Notes: a model not told the origin generated them from the sequence alone. Positions 10,938 to 22,985 are shown, counted from the first letter of the stretch. The stretch is DNA of 64,000 nt from Siphonodentalium dalli (GCA_032622095.1 CP136064.1:8363512-8427511); one strand, 5' to 3'. Made by a program: numbers and translations.

Positions 10938-11140
10938 TCCCGACAAAATCGGACTTGATAAAATCACAATACGGTGATCCCGACAAAATCAGACTTGATA
11001 AAATCACAATACGGTGACATGGACCTCATACTGCAAGTCATATAATGATCCCGACAAAATCGGACTTGATAAAATCACAATACGGTGACATGGGACTGCA
11101 TACTGCAAGTCGTATAATGATCCCGACAAAATCGTACTCA
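10896..11140 (+). repeat. Tandem copies of the LCMT1 C-terminal codons and stop
   Basis: GATCCCGACAAAATCGGACT begins at 10896 (coding), 10936 and 10976 (period 40), then again near 11047 and 11118 in a longer ~71-bp unit that also carries GCAAGTCATATAATGATCCC, resembling the upstream exon bases CTCATATAACGATCCC. The junction recreates TGA after ...ATACGG, so the reading frame still ends after ITIR. Confidence 0.9.
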
Positions 11141-11149
11141 ATATGAAAT

Positions 11150-11757
11150 TTTTCCGTATACATAAGTATAAGGTTTATGATCAGCTGTTGTGATAGCAAT
11201 TTACCTCAACCAATGGGCTATTTAAAACATCCCATAGTATACTTTCGCACTATCTTGGATATAAGTTTGTTCCTAACGTAATCATCTTTCACTCTGAATG
11301 GAATGCAGCATGGAATAAAGGTGACAAACCGCTAAACAGGAATTGGACGAGTGTGGAACCGGTCATTTTTAAGATAATCACAGGGAGAGGGCTCGTTTCA
11401 GTGATTAACGAAAGCTTTATATTCGCCCCAATCAAATAACATAACAAATTCATTAACCACACTTCCAACTGGAAAAAGAATGATGTGTTTTTGATATTCA
11501 TTCCAAACAAATGGATTACAGGGATGTATTTGCAAGTTTAAGGGTCAGGCTAGGTGTTGGTGGAGACGATTGTTGCACACTATCTCAGGTAATAATAGAT
11601 CTAGAGATTACATTTTTCACGACATGATTCTCTGACTAAAGATTATGTTCAAATTTTGGGGACGTATAGCTGCTTGTTTAAGTGATGGCTAGGAGGGATG
11701 TAAACGATTCTTACATGATATCTCAAGAAATACGTCTGGAGAGATAATATCTTCAAG
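11150..11757. other. Region downstream of LCMT1, no recognised element
   Basis: Probably the 3' UTR and start of the intergenic region. No gene seen. Confidence 0.4.
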
Positions 11758-12193
11758 CAAACCTTGAAATTGTGTGTCTGTCATTTACAGAGTGAGGTCC
11801 CGAGAGGGTGAATTTAGTGATGCTGGCCTGCACTGTGGGCTAGCATCTCAAAATTCACCCTCTGGGGACCTCATTCTGCTTAGGCCTCATCTTCTTGGAC
11901 GTAATACAGGAAGTATCTATAGACTCAAATTACATTGTTTTTTGTTACATTTCCCTTCCGTTCAGTTTCTATATCCTCTTAATTTGCAGAAGATAAAATT
12001 AATAATGGAGGTAACTTACTGAGGAAATTCAATCTGATCCTAGGTCTCCCATAGGTCTCAGTTGAGGTCTCAGCAAAAAAGGTTCCCAGATCGTGAATTT
12101 GGTGACACTAGCCTGCGTGCAGGATAGCATCAATAAATTCACCCTCTGAGGACCTCATTCTTCAAATGACAGATACACTATTTCAAGGCTTGC
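11758..12193. mobile_element. Twin-hairpin element (family C), near-complete
   Basis: Left hairpin from CAAACCTTGAAATTGTGTGTC with arms GAGAGGGTGAATTTAGTGAT / CAAAATTCACCCTCTGGGGA; a core with AGAAGATAAAATTAATAATG and GGTCTCCCATAGGTCTCAGT; then a right hairpin ending ACACTATTTCAAGGCTTGCC. Ends are inverted repeats. No coding capacity. Confidence 0.8.
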
Positions 12194-12199
12194 CATTGT

Positions 12200-13620
12200 G
12201 AGGCTTTTACTTCAATATTTGTATTTTTTTTATATACGAATAGCACTGGTTAAAGCAGGTGGTTAAAGACTTATTTTTCATGTCTGGTGGTTGTTCATAA
12301 GGGGTAAATTTGGTCATTCTTGCCAGAAAACACTGACCTTTAGTTGCCAGAAAACACTGACCTTGACCTTTAGTCATGTTTGACAGGTGGTTGCTCATTT
12401 ATATTGTAAAACCAGTTGCTACAAAACCAATGCGGTCGTTAAAACAAGGTGGTCGTTGACTGCAGTGGTCGCTCAAAGCAGGTTTCACTGTATGTACTAT
12501 GTATGGATTAGTAAGGCTTATTAAAGTCTATTGTGTCCATGTTTTGTGTTTATGTGTAACCATATAAGGTAAGTGGGTGTCTGACCAGGTGGCAAAACTG
12601 TCAAGGTTAGCGACCCCACACCTAGCACACCAGAAAGACAGAGAAAAGTCAAAGTAATGTGCTGGCAGGTGGACCAGAAGGCCTTTTTGAAAGTCAACTA
12701 AAGAAAAAAGTAAAACGGCTAAGAACGCATTTGTCATAAGAATTTTACACACAATTGATACCGGTCGGTGCAAAATGTACAGTCTATATAAAGTGGTAGT
12801 ATAGTCCCCCGCAAGTTTGGATGTTTTGCTTTACAGTTCTGTACTTTGCTTGTCAAATAACCATAGGTCGATTGGTAAACTTATTATCTAAACATTTCCC
12901 TCAAATAGGGTTCCTTCTGCACTTTTATTTATCTGTTATCTGATTTTATCACCTTAACATCCCTCCAAATGAATAATAGACCATTCCGATGTACACTTTT
13001 TAACTGACTGGGAGAATCCATTTAGTATAGAAAGGGTTAAATAAAGTAATGAGACTGTTTTATCTGCAGTATGAAAGTTGAATCAACATCGTCGTCTTGC
13101 AGTCAAAGGGGCTTAACACTTTGATGACAGGACCTGCGCTGGTGCAGCACTAAATCATATGCCAGTAAATCACCCATTAGTCACTTGATTATGCATTTTA
13201 TCTTTTGCAAATTAGGGGATATATAAACTGAACAGAAGGGGAATGTCAGACACACTGAGGTATATTCAGGCTTGTTTCCATGTCGCTATTGTTTTGTTTT
13301 TGATGCAAATTGGAAAATAATTTTGCTGTTTTGTTATAATTGTTCATTATCTTTGTGTTCTTTTCACATGTGTCTTTATATATGTTAGCCCTGAAATATC
13401 TGGACAGTCATCATTGCATCATTCTCTCAGTCCAAGGTTCCATAGAGGTGTCATCAATGAGTAGTAATGATGAGGGTTAACATCTAACAATATATTTTAA
13501 TTTGTGTGACATCTGAGAATTTTGACAATAGTTGAAGACAACTTTGGTATATATTTGCACCTGACTATTACTGGTATTTATTACATTCTTATGTGTGATT
13601 TAACTTGATTTCCCCGAGTG
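12200..13620. other. Intergenic, no gene recognised
   Basis: Contains a small tandem duplication of GCCAGAAAACACTGACCTT (12324-12362). No gene or complete mobile element was recognised. Confidence 0.45.
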
Positions 13621-13624
13621 GTTA

Positions 13625-14649
13625 TCAGGTCTGGCAATTCCCAATTATAGCTACAATAGCTATATGTAGCTATTGAAGCTACATTTGACTACCATAATAC
13701 AATATTTTACCAATTTACATTGCATGAAAGCATTACCGCGAGCTGTTGCAACTAAGGGTGAGGGGTATTATGTTGTTACAACTTATCAAACCACTGCCGA
13801 TGACATTTCGGTTGCACCAGCTTGCAGAATATCCGACAAGCATAGCTAAGCATATGCATCTGATTAGGAATGTGTTATGCTATGTGATATGGGACTCGGA
13901 TCCATCCATCTCATATATATATTGAAGACCTCTCTTTGTCTGTCTGTATGTCTGTCTGTCATTGATACAAATCTACGATTCTCGACCGATCGGGACGAAA
14001 CTTGGTACGTGTGTGTAGTTTGACCAGGCGGTCGTCGTTGTCCTATTGGCGAGCCCGTGCGGCGCCCGCTTCGCGCATGCGCAGACTATATCTCGGAAAC
14101 GGGTGGAGCTATCGACTTGAAATTTGCTATGTGAATGCAACTTGCCCCGGATACAAATTTTATCGGGTCGCCGAGCCCGTGCAACGCCAGCTTCGCACAT
14201 GCGCAGACGAGATCTCGGAAACGGGTGGAGCTATCGACTTGAAATTTGGTATGTGAATGTATCTTGCCCCGGATACGAATTTTATCGGGTCGCCGAGCCC
14301 GTGCGACGCAAGCTTCGCGAATGCGCAGACCAGATCTCGGAAACGGGTAGAGCTATCGACTTGACAACGTCGGGCTCATCGGCTAGTATGTAATATATTC
14401 TTCTTCTATTCGGAAGAGTTGTCAGGAAAAAGTAACAATGTTGGAATATTTTGTTAATTATACATGCAAATGGCAAACAATATTAATTTACTAAGAGTAT
14501 AATCAAACCATGTTCTTGTATATTTAAATTATTGTTTGTTGGATTGGGTTATCTCTCTTCAACCAGATTCATCCATCACCAATAGCCATATGTAGCTACA
14601 ATAACTACATATGGCTATTGCAGCTATATTTGGGAATTGTCAGACCTGA
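13625..14649. mobile_element. TTA-flanked TIR element (TCAGGTCTG ends), PIF/Harbinger-like size of target site
   Basis: A 1025-bp element with ends TCAGGTCTGGCAATTCCCAA and TTGGGAATTGTCAGACCTGA, flanked by TTA on both sides (13622-13624, 14650-14652). Subterminal GCTACAATAGCTATATGTAG-type motifs occur in both arms. It contains a nested tandem repeat (13905-14395). No transposase seen, so it is non-autonomous. A three-base TTA target site is typical of PIF/Harbinger, but the superfamily is inferred only from that. Confidence 0.7.
13905..14395 (+). repeat. ~120-bp tandem repeat nested in the TTA element
   Basis: Three units of about 120 bp with GGAAACGGGTGGAGCTATCG and TTTTATCGGGTCGCCGAGCC, preceded by a GTCTGTCTGTATGTCTGTCTG tract and ending CGGGCTCATCGGCTAGTATG. 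A reverse-strand copy lies at 32695-32943. Confidence 0.8.
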
Positions 14650-14789
14650 TTAAAAACAATAGTGAATTATGTCACTTTAACTAGCATGTTACGTATTCAA
14701 ACACACTAACAAAATGTATGCGGTATGGGTAAAATGGAGGTATCATTCGGATTTCTGGTAAATCAGATGTTTGGAGTGAAATATAATAA

Positions 14790-14946
14790 ACAGAATAATC
14801 ACTTGATTGAACTGGCGACATGAAATAATTAATTCGAGGCAGAGACTATTTTGTAAAACACTTGAGCGCTCTCAGGTTTGTACAACGACCCTGCCTCTCA
14901 TGAATTATTTCACATCACCAGTTCAATCAAGTGATTACTCTCTATA
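14790..14946. mobile_element. Foldback element (AATCACTTGATTGAACTGG arms)
   Basis: Inverted arms AATAATCACTTGATTGAACT..CATGAAATAATTAATTCGAG and GCCTCTCATGAATTATTTCA..AGTTCAATCAAGTGATTACT around a ~50-bp loop. It directly abuts the next foldback (14949-15159). Confidence 0.7.
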
Positions 14947-14948
14947 TA

Positions 14949-15159
14949 CAGTAATGCCCTAAATAATCGACTCCTTAACCACAGCATAATTATGGGTAAT
15001 TTTTCAGGATTTAGTCGGAAATATTGCTTGTTGCCATTCATCAGAAAGCTCTCACAGAGCTTTCCGATGAATGGCAACAAGCCATATTTCCGACTAAATC
15101 CTGAAAAATTACCCATAATTCTGCTGTGGTTAAGGAGTCGATTATTTAGGGTGGCACTG
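14949..15159. mobile_element. TA-flanked palindromic MITE, family B copy 1
   Basis: CAGTAATGCCCTAAATAATC at the left and a slightly degenerate GGTGGCACTG at the right, TA on both sides. The whole element is one long near-perfect palindrome with centre AGCTCTCACAGAGCT and arms GGATTTAGTCGGAAATATTG. The CAGT start and TA target are typical of Tc1/mariner/pogo MITEs. Confidence 0.85.
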
Positions 15160-15537
15160 TATTTGAATCCAGGTTGTGTCTGACCTAGTGGAGATTAAAT
15201 ATTATTACAAGGCTTTTTGATGTATTTTACCTGCTGTGATAAGTGATTTTGATTAAAGACATAAAACTTATTGACTTATCCATCCCTCACTCTCTTTGAA
15301 AGGGTTCGTGCTGCCGCTTGCCAAATTTGCCAATGGAAAAAAAAGATTTTCATTTGGCAAAATTTTGGCAAGTGAGTTTTTAATTATGGGATGTGAACTA
15401 TCAAGTTATAAAACATCATCGAACGTGGGTTATTCGTTATATGTGCCGAATTACAGACAATACAATGGGAAACCAAAGCAAGAAATCTATAATTTTACCT
15501 GTGTCTGAGGTTAGTTTTTACAGTATATAACAAAGAT

Positions 15538-16752
15538 AACAAGGGGTACGCATCTAAGATGCTTTTGTCGAGTTTTTTGGCAGTCGAACCAAACTTCTGC
15601 CAATAAGGTGCACAACTCCGGGAAAAAAAGTTGGACGGTGGTATATTATTGCAATCGACCTATATACCAAATATCAATTGAATCCGTTAATATTTCATTG
15701 AGTTATCGCACTAACGGTGATAAAATTGTGATTAAAATAGACAAACTAAGACCCATAACTCCGGATTTTTTTCTTCGGACAAACCAGGTTTTCGAACTCG
15801 TCCGAGATATTGTTGCAATAGACTCATATACCAAATATTGTTTAAATCGGTTAATATTTCATTGAGTTATCGCGCTAACGGTGATAACATTGCTAAAAAT
15901 AGACAAACTAAGACCCATAACTCTTCGAAAAAAAATTCGGACAAACCTGGTTTTCGAACTCGTCCCGAGATATTGTTTCAGGAGACTCATATACCAAATA
16001 TTGTTGAAATCGGTTAATATCTCATCGAGTTATCGCGCTAACGGTGATAAAATTGCTAAAAATAGACAAACTAAGACCCATAACTCTGCAAAAAAAATTC
16101 AGACAAACCTGATTTTCGAACTCGTCCGAGATATTGTTGCAGGAGACTCATATACCAAATATTGTTGAAATCAGTTAATATTTCATCGAGTCATCGCGCT
16201 AACGGTGATAAAATTGCTAAAAATATACAAACTAAGACCCATAACTCTGCGAAAAAAAATCGGACAAACCTGGTTTTTGAACTCGTCCGAGATATTGTTG
16301 CAGGAGACTCATATACCAAATATTGTTGAAATTGGATAATATTTCATCGAGTTATCGCGCTAACAGTGATAAAATTGCTAAAAATAGACAAACTAAGACC
16401 CATAACTTCGGAATTTTTTTTCGGACAAACCTGGTTTTCGAACTCGTACGAGATATTGTTGCAAGAGTCTCATATACCAAATATTGTTGAAATTGGTTAA
16501 TATTTGCGTGAGTTATCGCGCTAACGGTGAAAAACTTAACTAAAAAACATCTAAGATGGATAACTCTTGTAAAAAAGTTTGGACGTGACCCATTTTGTAC
16601 AGGCAGTAAATAGTCATTGGGAGCAACTGACATACCAAATTTTTTTTGAATCCGTTCACAAAGTTATAAGGCATTCTTTAGGTCCGCCCGCCCGCCCGCC
16701 CGCCATCCCACGTCAAACCATAAGTCGAGTTTTTGAAAAACTCGACTAAAAA
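15538..16752. mobile_element. Tandem-bearing Helentron/pearl-like element, copy 1
   Basis: Begins AACAAGGGGTACGCATCTAA, carries about five units of ~165 bp (key: GATATTGTTGCAGGAGACTC, GAGTTATCGCGCTAACGGTG, AGACAAACTAAGACCCATAA), then a CCGCCCGCCCGCCCG tract and a hairpin TCGAGTTTTTGAAAAACTCG directly followed by ACTAA. A second copy with the same start, units and end is at 26355-27406. A terminal hairpin close to a CTAA end and internal tandem units fit Helitron/Helentron derivatives such as bivalve pearl elements; that assignment is inference. Confidence 0.72.
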
Positions 16753-17023
16753 CACGATCATTCCCCCAATTATGCGCACAATTAAATTTGGCAAATATGT
16801 TTTTAATAAGGCAAAAAATAATTTCATTTGGCAAATATTTTGGCAAGAGAAAAATTTCGTCCAGCGCCAACCCTGCTCATCGACATTCATTGTAGAATGA
16901 ATGATAGTTGCAATCAGTACATATTGGTTTATTGCAATGTTAAAAAAATGTACAATTATTTTAAAGAAAACTGATTAAGGTAAGAAGATTAAGGTGCATC
17001 TCATCCATCCCTATCATGCTACT

Positions 17024-17044
17024 ACCCCCCCCCCCCCCCCCCCC
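17024..17044 (+). repeat. Poly-C tract
   Basis: About 20 consecutive C. Similar tracts are at 45469, 46911, 52446 and 60290. Confidence 0.9.
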
Positions 17045-17455
17045 ATACATGGAATGCTACTCCAGAACTTTGACCTGTAGCACAAAAACCACAGAACCGG
17101 ACCTGGTGGATCCAATTTGGCCGCGAGTTAGTGACCTGGCATATACACTAATATTGCTGTTCCCATTTCATGCACAATTTAAAATTTGGGTGTATCCTTA
17201 ATAACATTGTGATAGGCACTATTTCGCTAAATTATTTTAAGTGCAATCTTAATATATGAATACGAACATCTGATTATGACTCCCTTTATGTTCCTAATAT
17301 ATTCCATCTGCCATTGCATTGCTGATTAAAACAAAATTTGGTGTTGACGAAATTTGTTCAACTCCAGGTACTCTTGGGTTCTAAATAAATGTCTAAATGT
17401 AACCTGCCGTTTTGCCAATGCATGCTGACAGAAGAAGGAAATAGCCCAACTAGTA

Positions 17456-17624
17456 CAGTAATGCCCTAATTAATCGACTCCTTTAACCACAGCAGAATTA
17501 TGGGTAACTTTTCAGGATTTAGTCGGAAATATGGCTTGTTGCAAGCCATATTTCCGACTAAATCTTGAAAAGTTACCCATAATTCTGCTGTGGTTAAAGG
17601 AGTCGATTAATTAGGCCATTACTG
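17456..17624. mobile_element. Family B palindromic MITE, copy 2 (short loop)
   Basis: CAGTAATGCCCTAATTAATC to TTAGGCCATTACTG, TA on both sides. A nearly perfect palindrome lacking the GGAAAGCTCTC centre of longer copies; the centre is GGCTTGTTGCAAGCC. Confidence 0.88.
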
Positions 17625-17830
17625 TAAGTACAATCCAAATGCATCTTACGGGTGAAATGGCGAGAGAAAAAGCAGTCTGTAAATATTTTGTAAAGAACAT
17701 ATATTTTATTTCACATTGTGTTATCGTGTACACTTGATGAACATTCTGTTTAACATAAAACATTTCAGATTACTTACAAATTTAACATATGTTGATAAAT
17801 CTTGTAAATGGATAAATTTATAATCAAAAC

Positions 17831-18705
17831 CAGGCCTGAAATATGGTGCTGGACATTTGCAGAATAAGGTCCACAGAAGGTGAATTTAGTGATGCTAACC
17901 TCACAGCGGGCTAGCATATTATCACTAAATTCACCTTCTGGGGACCTCATTCTCCTTATAGGCCTCATCTTCTCTGGAGAGTATTATTATTATCACTTAA
18001 CCCTTTACCCAACAAAACGGCCAAAAACGCCCAAATAAAGCTTCAACAGTCTAAAATATCTTCGGTCTGTCTCAATAACACCATACAAATATGGATATCA
18101 TTGGAACCGGCTCATTGACCACATTGTGATGGTTATAGTTATGCCCTGTGCCAATGCATTCTCTTATATATGCGAGTCGACCATAGGTCGCCTCGCATAT
18201 ATAAGAGAATGCGTTGGCCTAAAAAAAATCTTTTTTTTAACACTTTTTACCATTTTTTCTTACATTCTTTAACAATTTTATAATATTTTTCTACATTCTT
18301 TAACAATTTTATCATTTTTAATATGTGTTAAGCCAATGTATTCTCTTATATATGCCAGGCGACCTATAGTCGACTCGCATATATAAGAGAAGCATTGGCA
18401 CAGGGCCGTTCTGTTGGTTAAAGGGTTAACAAGTTTATAAGTTTCTTTAGAAAGTTTCTTGTTTCGTTTAGTTTCTCAATATTAAACCCCAAATTGGCAG
18501 ACGGCAAAATGCATAATAGAGGTGCACATCACCGTCTGGGAACTTAAATCTGTGCATAGGCCTCCCATAACAGATGATGCCATGCAGTATGAGGTCCCCA
18601 AAGGATGAATTTGGTGACGCTAGCCCATTATGTGGCTCATGTCACTAAATTCACCCTCTGGTGACCTCATTCTGCAAATGTCCAGCACCGTATTCTCGGG
18701 TCTGA
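17831..18705. mobile_element. Twin-hairpin element (family C) split by a TTAA element
   Basis: Left hairpin at 17831-17975 (ATGGTGCTGGACATTTGCAG ... CTTCTGGGGACCTCATTCTC), right hairpin at 18580-18705 (ending GCAAATGTCCAGCACCGTAT). The TTAA element 17997-18429 sits in the core. Removing it joins ...TATTATCACTTAA to ACAAGTTTATAAG. Confidence 0.78.
17997..18429. mobile_element. TTAA element, family A copy 1 (CCCTTTACCCAACA ends)
   Basis: TTAA + CCCTTTACCCAACAAAACGG at the left and CTGTTGGTTAAAGGG + TTAA at the right. Two internal palindromic modules built on CAATGCATTCTCTTATATAT and its complement lie at 18148-18218 and 18330-18402. The TTAA target and CCC ends are typical of piggyBac. No transposase. 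Confidence 0.87.
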
Positions 18706-18719
18706 TCAAAACAACAAAA

Positions 18720-19311
18720 TACATGTTTGTCCCAAATAATATTCAAATAAACTTAAAACGATAGTGTAATTTTAATATATATATATGTATCTGTAATATA
18801 AACAAACTCGGCATAAAATGCAGCTTTGGCAGTTAATTTTAATCAAGTGGAAAAGAACAGAAAACCAGATAGAAGTGAATAAAAATAAATCATGAGTGTA
18901 AAAGCAGAGAAACTCTGAATAAATATATAACAAAATCATGTCTTTGGTAATACAGCTTTCAAGCATGATTAGGCCAAAGAAAATTAAATGTCGGGTTGGG
19001 TTACAACCGAAAAAAAATAGGGTGGTTAGGTAGGCTTGAAATTTTATGTTTTTAATTAATTTTTTAATTTTGACATATTCTTATGACTTTTCATGTGCGT
19101 ATTTCACTCTGCAAGATTGACATAAAACTACTTTTGATCATTTTTGTATAAATTTGAATATTACACAATACTTTTTCTTAGAAATCAATCTATTCTGAGA
19201 TGCTTAAATGTGTTTTTTGTGTTTTATAAAACTTTTAGAGAAAAAATATATTTTCTTGAAAACCATGAAAAAAACTTTAGGGTTGGGGGTTTAAAATATG
19301 GCCTTGGGTCA
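18720..19311. other. Intergenic, no recognised element
   Basis: AT-rich sequence with no gene or complete repeat recognised. Confidence 0.4.
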
Positions 19312-19574
19312 TTAACCCTTCCATGACAGGAGCTTCCTGAAATGTTGTGAAAACCCTGTGCCAATTCATTCTCTTATATATGCGAGTCTTCCATAGGGAG
19401 CCTCACATTTATAAGAGAATACATTGGCCTAACAATATTTACCTTGACCTTGTGTAAGCCAGTGCATTCTCTTTTATATGTGAGGCTCCATATGGGAGAC
19501 TCATATATAAGAGAATGCACTGGCACATGTTCATTAATGTTGCACCAGTGCAGCTCCCGTCATGAAAGGATTAA
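19312..19574. mobile_element. TTAA element, family A'' (CCCTTCCATGACAGGAGC end)
   Basis: TTAACCCTTCCATGACAGGA to CTCCCGTCATGAAAGGATTAA. It contains two copies of the palindromic module (CATTCTCTTATATATGCGAG / ATAAGAGAATACATTGGCC, and a mirrored pair around 19465-19530). Its ends differ from family A but the module is shared. Confidence 0.85.
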
Positions 19575-19871
19575 AATAAAATATCTGTGTTCTCAATTTT
19601 CAGCTGAGGGAGGGACGCTTTTTGATTTTTTTTTCTCAAAATCTGGAAAACATTCCAGAAGCAAAAAAAATTCAATTTTGTTATCCAAATCCAATATTTC
19701 TAACAGAAAATATTGAAAACAATGTTATGACACGCCTTTTAAAAGAACATTTCAGTGACGAGAGAGGTGCCTGAGAGACGAGGGAGGTGACGAGGAGGTG
19801 CCACAAGATTTTTATATATTTGGCGTTAGTGAAAAGGTTCAATTTATGAGTTAAAGTTAACAATGTCTAAA

Positions 19872-20030
19872 ATAGTTGTAAATTGGGAACACAAACCATG
19901 CGTTATGAACCTAAAATATTAGCTAAGAGTCTAAAATAGTTGCGAATTGGGTACATAAACCAAGCGTTATGAACCTAAAATATTAGCCAAGAGTCTAAAA
20001 TAGTTGCGAATTGGAAACACAAACCAGGTA
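19872..20030 (+). repeat. ~63-bp tandem repeat, 2.7 copies
   Basis: AAAATAGTTGCGAATTGG, ACAAACCA[T/A]GCGTTATGAA and CCTAAAATATTAGC recur at about 63-bp spacing. Confidence 0.85.
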
Positions 20031-20329
20031 TCATTCGTCACTATTAAATATATTTTAAAATATATATTTAAGGGACATAATTCATATTTAACAGATGAAA
20101 TAAAATTTAATGAACGCTTTCAACGCAAACATTGACATGTTTAGAAACACTGAAGCTAGAAAATAGGATATCAAACAACCAAACAACCGGTACAACATGG
20201 AGATGGGTGGAGGGTGTGAAGTCAGTCAGGTGGTATTTGCATGAACATTTATATTCATGGATTAATTAAGCACTATCCAAAAAAAAAATGCAATTTACCC
20301 GAGAATGGCAGTGATGGTGAAACGAGGCC

Positions 20330-20432
20330 CGAGAATATAGTGCTGGACATTTGCAAAATGAGGTTCCCAGAGGGTGAATTTAGTGACGCTAGCCCGCACA
20401 GCAGGCTAGCATAACTAATTTCACCCTCTTAG
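20330..20432. mobile_element. Family C hairpin, half element
   Basis: ATAGTGCTGGACATTTGCAA, arms AGAGGGTGAATTTAGTGACG / ACTAATTTCACCCTCTTAG. Only one arm set is present. Confidence 0.65.
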
Positions 20433-20512
20433 TTTACACATAATTATATCACGGATAATTATATGCCATATTTGTTAATCTATTTAGCCATATTTAGCTA
20501 AGCAATGCTGCA

Positions 20513-20759
20513 TTAACCCTTTGAGTGCCAGGTCGATTTTTGTATCAACCCATATACCCTGTGCCAATGCATTCTCTTATATATGCGAGTCGACCATAGG
20601 TCGCCTCGCATATATAAGAGAATGCATTGGCCCAACAATTTTTTTTTTTTTTACAATTTTAATAATTTATTCTTTATATATTCTTTAACAGACTTATTTT
20701 GTAGGTTTAGGGCCGATGAGATCGGCCAGGGCATCGGCCCCTGGCACTCAAAGGGTTAA
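20513..20759. mobile_element. TTAA element, family A' (CCCTTTGAGTGCCAG end)
   Basis: TTAACCCTTTGAGTGCCAGG to CCCTGGCACTCAAAGGGTTAA, with a palindromic module at 20562-20632. Its right TTAA (20756-20759) is also the left TTAA of the next element. Confidence 0.87.
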
Positions 20760-21155
20760 CCCTTTACCCAACAAACCGGCCAAAACCGGCCAAATAAAGC
20801 TTCAACAGCCTAAAATATCTTCGGTCTGTCTCAATAGAACCATACAAATATGGATATCATTGGAACCGGCTCCTTGACCACATTGTGATAGTTACAGTTA
20901 TGCCCTGTGCCAATGCATTCTCTTATATATGGGAGTCGACCATAGGTCGCCTCGCATATATAAGAGAATGCATTGGCCTAAACAAAATCTTTTTTTAACA
21001 CTTTTTACCATTTTTTCTTACATTCTTTAACAATTTTATAATTTTTAATGTGTTAAGCCAATGCATTCTCTTATATATGCGAGGCGACCTATGGTCGACT
21101 CGCATATATAAGAGAATGCATTGGCACAGGGCCCTTCTGTTGGGTAAAGGGTTAA
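20756..21155. mobile_element. TTAA element, family A copy 2
   Basis: TTAACCCTTTACCCAACAAA to CTGTTGGGTAAAGGGTTAA. Two internal palindromic modules at 20908-20979 and 21057-21127. It abuts the preceding family A' element across a single shared TTAA. Confidence 0.9.
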
Positions 21156-21159
21156 AAGA

Positions 21160-21930
21160 AGGATATTTTGTTTATTAAGATTGTGTTTCTTGTTGTAGAT
21201 TGTTATTTATTACATGATCGTACCCTTATTCCATTCTATAAATTGTGATATTAAACGTTCGTGCCAGGTGACCTTTGACTTCCGGTTTGTCGTATGTTAA
21301 CATTCCGTACGCTACGTCTCAAAATACTATGGCTTCCAATATTTTTCCAACAAACTATAATGAATGAAGAGTTTGAAAAGTTATGTCATTAAATATACGC
21401 CATTAAATGCGCCAAAGATTCTTTATTTATCTGAGACTATTTATTTACGCGGGAAAACAACAAATAGTTATGTGATAGGTCATCGCATGCCTTATAGAAG
21501 CCGATGTTAGTTTTGTGTCCCATTTGTTGATTTAAGTATGTTGTGTCGATGTTTTGTATCATGTAATAAATAGAATCTACAACTCGTCCCCTGTTTATAG
21601 CAGAAATTACAAAACCCGTGGACTCGTTTAGTAAATTCCACTATAAACTGGGGACTCGTTGTGGATCCTCTATATCACCCCAGAAATGGTTTGAAATGTT
21701 TACATTGATACATACATTGTAAAAAATCATCATGAATTTGACACCCTCCATCCGTTCCCCACGGTAAGATTTCACATGTTTACAACATGAGATGATAAAG
21801 GGATAACTTTGGCAACAATGGTCTTTGTCCCAGCATATTGGCCAAATTTCTTGAAAATATATAATTATTAACATGCAGTGTATGTCATCATTTTCACATG
21901 AACATTTTCTCAGGAATATGTTCTCTGTCT
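21160..21930. other. Intergenic, no recognised element
   Basis: No gene or complete mobile element recognised. The sequence around 21580-21670 (GGGGACTCGTTGTGGATCCTC) resembles 740-800. Confidence 0.4.
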
Positions 21931-21932
21931 CC

Positions 21933-22287
21933 TTAACCTGTCCAAGACAGGAGCTTCCTGAAATTTTGTGCAAAAACCCTGTGACAATGCATTATCTTAT
22001 ATATTTGAGTCTCCCATAGGGAGCCTTGCATATATAAGAGAATACATTGTCCTAACAGTATTCACCTTGGCCTTGTAAGCCAGTGCAGTTCCTTATATAT
22101 GCTAGGCTCCCTATGGGCACCTCACATATATAAGAGAATCCATTGGCCTAACAATATTTACCTTGTAAGCCAGTGCATTTCATTATATATGCTAGGCTCC
22201 CTATGGGAGACTCACATATATAAGAGAATGCACTGGCACAGGATCTGTAATGCTTCACCGGCACAGCTCCCGTCTTGAAAGGGTTAA
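21933..22287. mobile_element. TTAA element, family A''
   Basis: TTAACCTGTCCAAGACAGGA to CTCCCGTCTTGAAAGGGTTAA, with several diverged modules (CTTATATATTTGAGTCTCCC, TATGCTAGGCTCCCTATGGG). Confidence 0.82.
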
Positions 22288-22576
22288 AAACTGACGATAT
22301 TCTTATGAGATTTACATCTGTGGAACTGTGATTGAGATTTGATGGGATTCCCTTCATGTCATTGATTAGGTCTCAGTCTGGGCACCGTTTCATTGGTGGT
22401 GCACCTCAACAGCTCATTACAAGGTGGAATCCAGTCTCTTTGAAAAACCGATAACAATTACAAACAGAGCATAATGATTAGTTATATATAAATTGCTAGA
22501 TCGGAGTTGACAATTTTCCCATGCAAATAGAAAGAGACCACAAATTTTGTAATACAGGTGACAATGCTAAAACATA

Positions 22577-22789
22577 CAGTAATGCTCTAATTAATCGACC
22601 TCTTAACCAAAGCAGAATTATGGGTAACTTTTCAGGATTTAGTCGGAAATATGGCTTGTTGCCATTCATCGGAAAGCTCTCGGGGAGAGCTTTCCGATGA
22701 ATGGCAACAAGCCATATTTACGACTAAATCCTGAAAAGTTACCCATAATTCTGCTTTGGTTAAGAGGTCGATTAATTAGAGCATTACTG
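22577..22789. mobile_element. Family B palindromic MITE, copy 3
   Basis: CAGTAATGCTCTAATTAATC to TTAGAGCATTACTG, TA on both sides; centre GGAAAGCTCTCGGGGAGAGC. The arms are almost perfectly complementary over about 100 bp. Confidence 0.9.
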
Positions 22790-22884
22790 TATTCATAATT
22801 CATTATTCTCATCAAAATCTAGGAGATATTATCAAGATATTCATTACCGTGCTGATTATTAATTTATAAATACTACTAAACCCT

Positions 22885-22985
22885 GTGACAATGCATTCTC
22901 TTATATATGCGAGTCTCTCATAGGAAGTATTTATCTTGACCTTTTTAAGCCAAGGCTTTTCCTTATATATGTTATGACTCTCACA
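22885..22985. mobile_element. Fragment of a TTAA-type palindromic module
   Basis: CCCTGTGACAATGCATTCTC and TTATATATGCGAGTCTC are present without complete ends. Confidence 0.55.
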
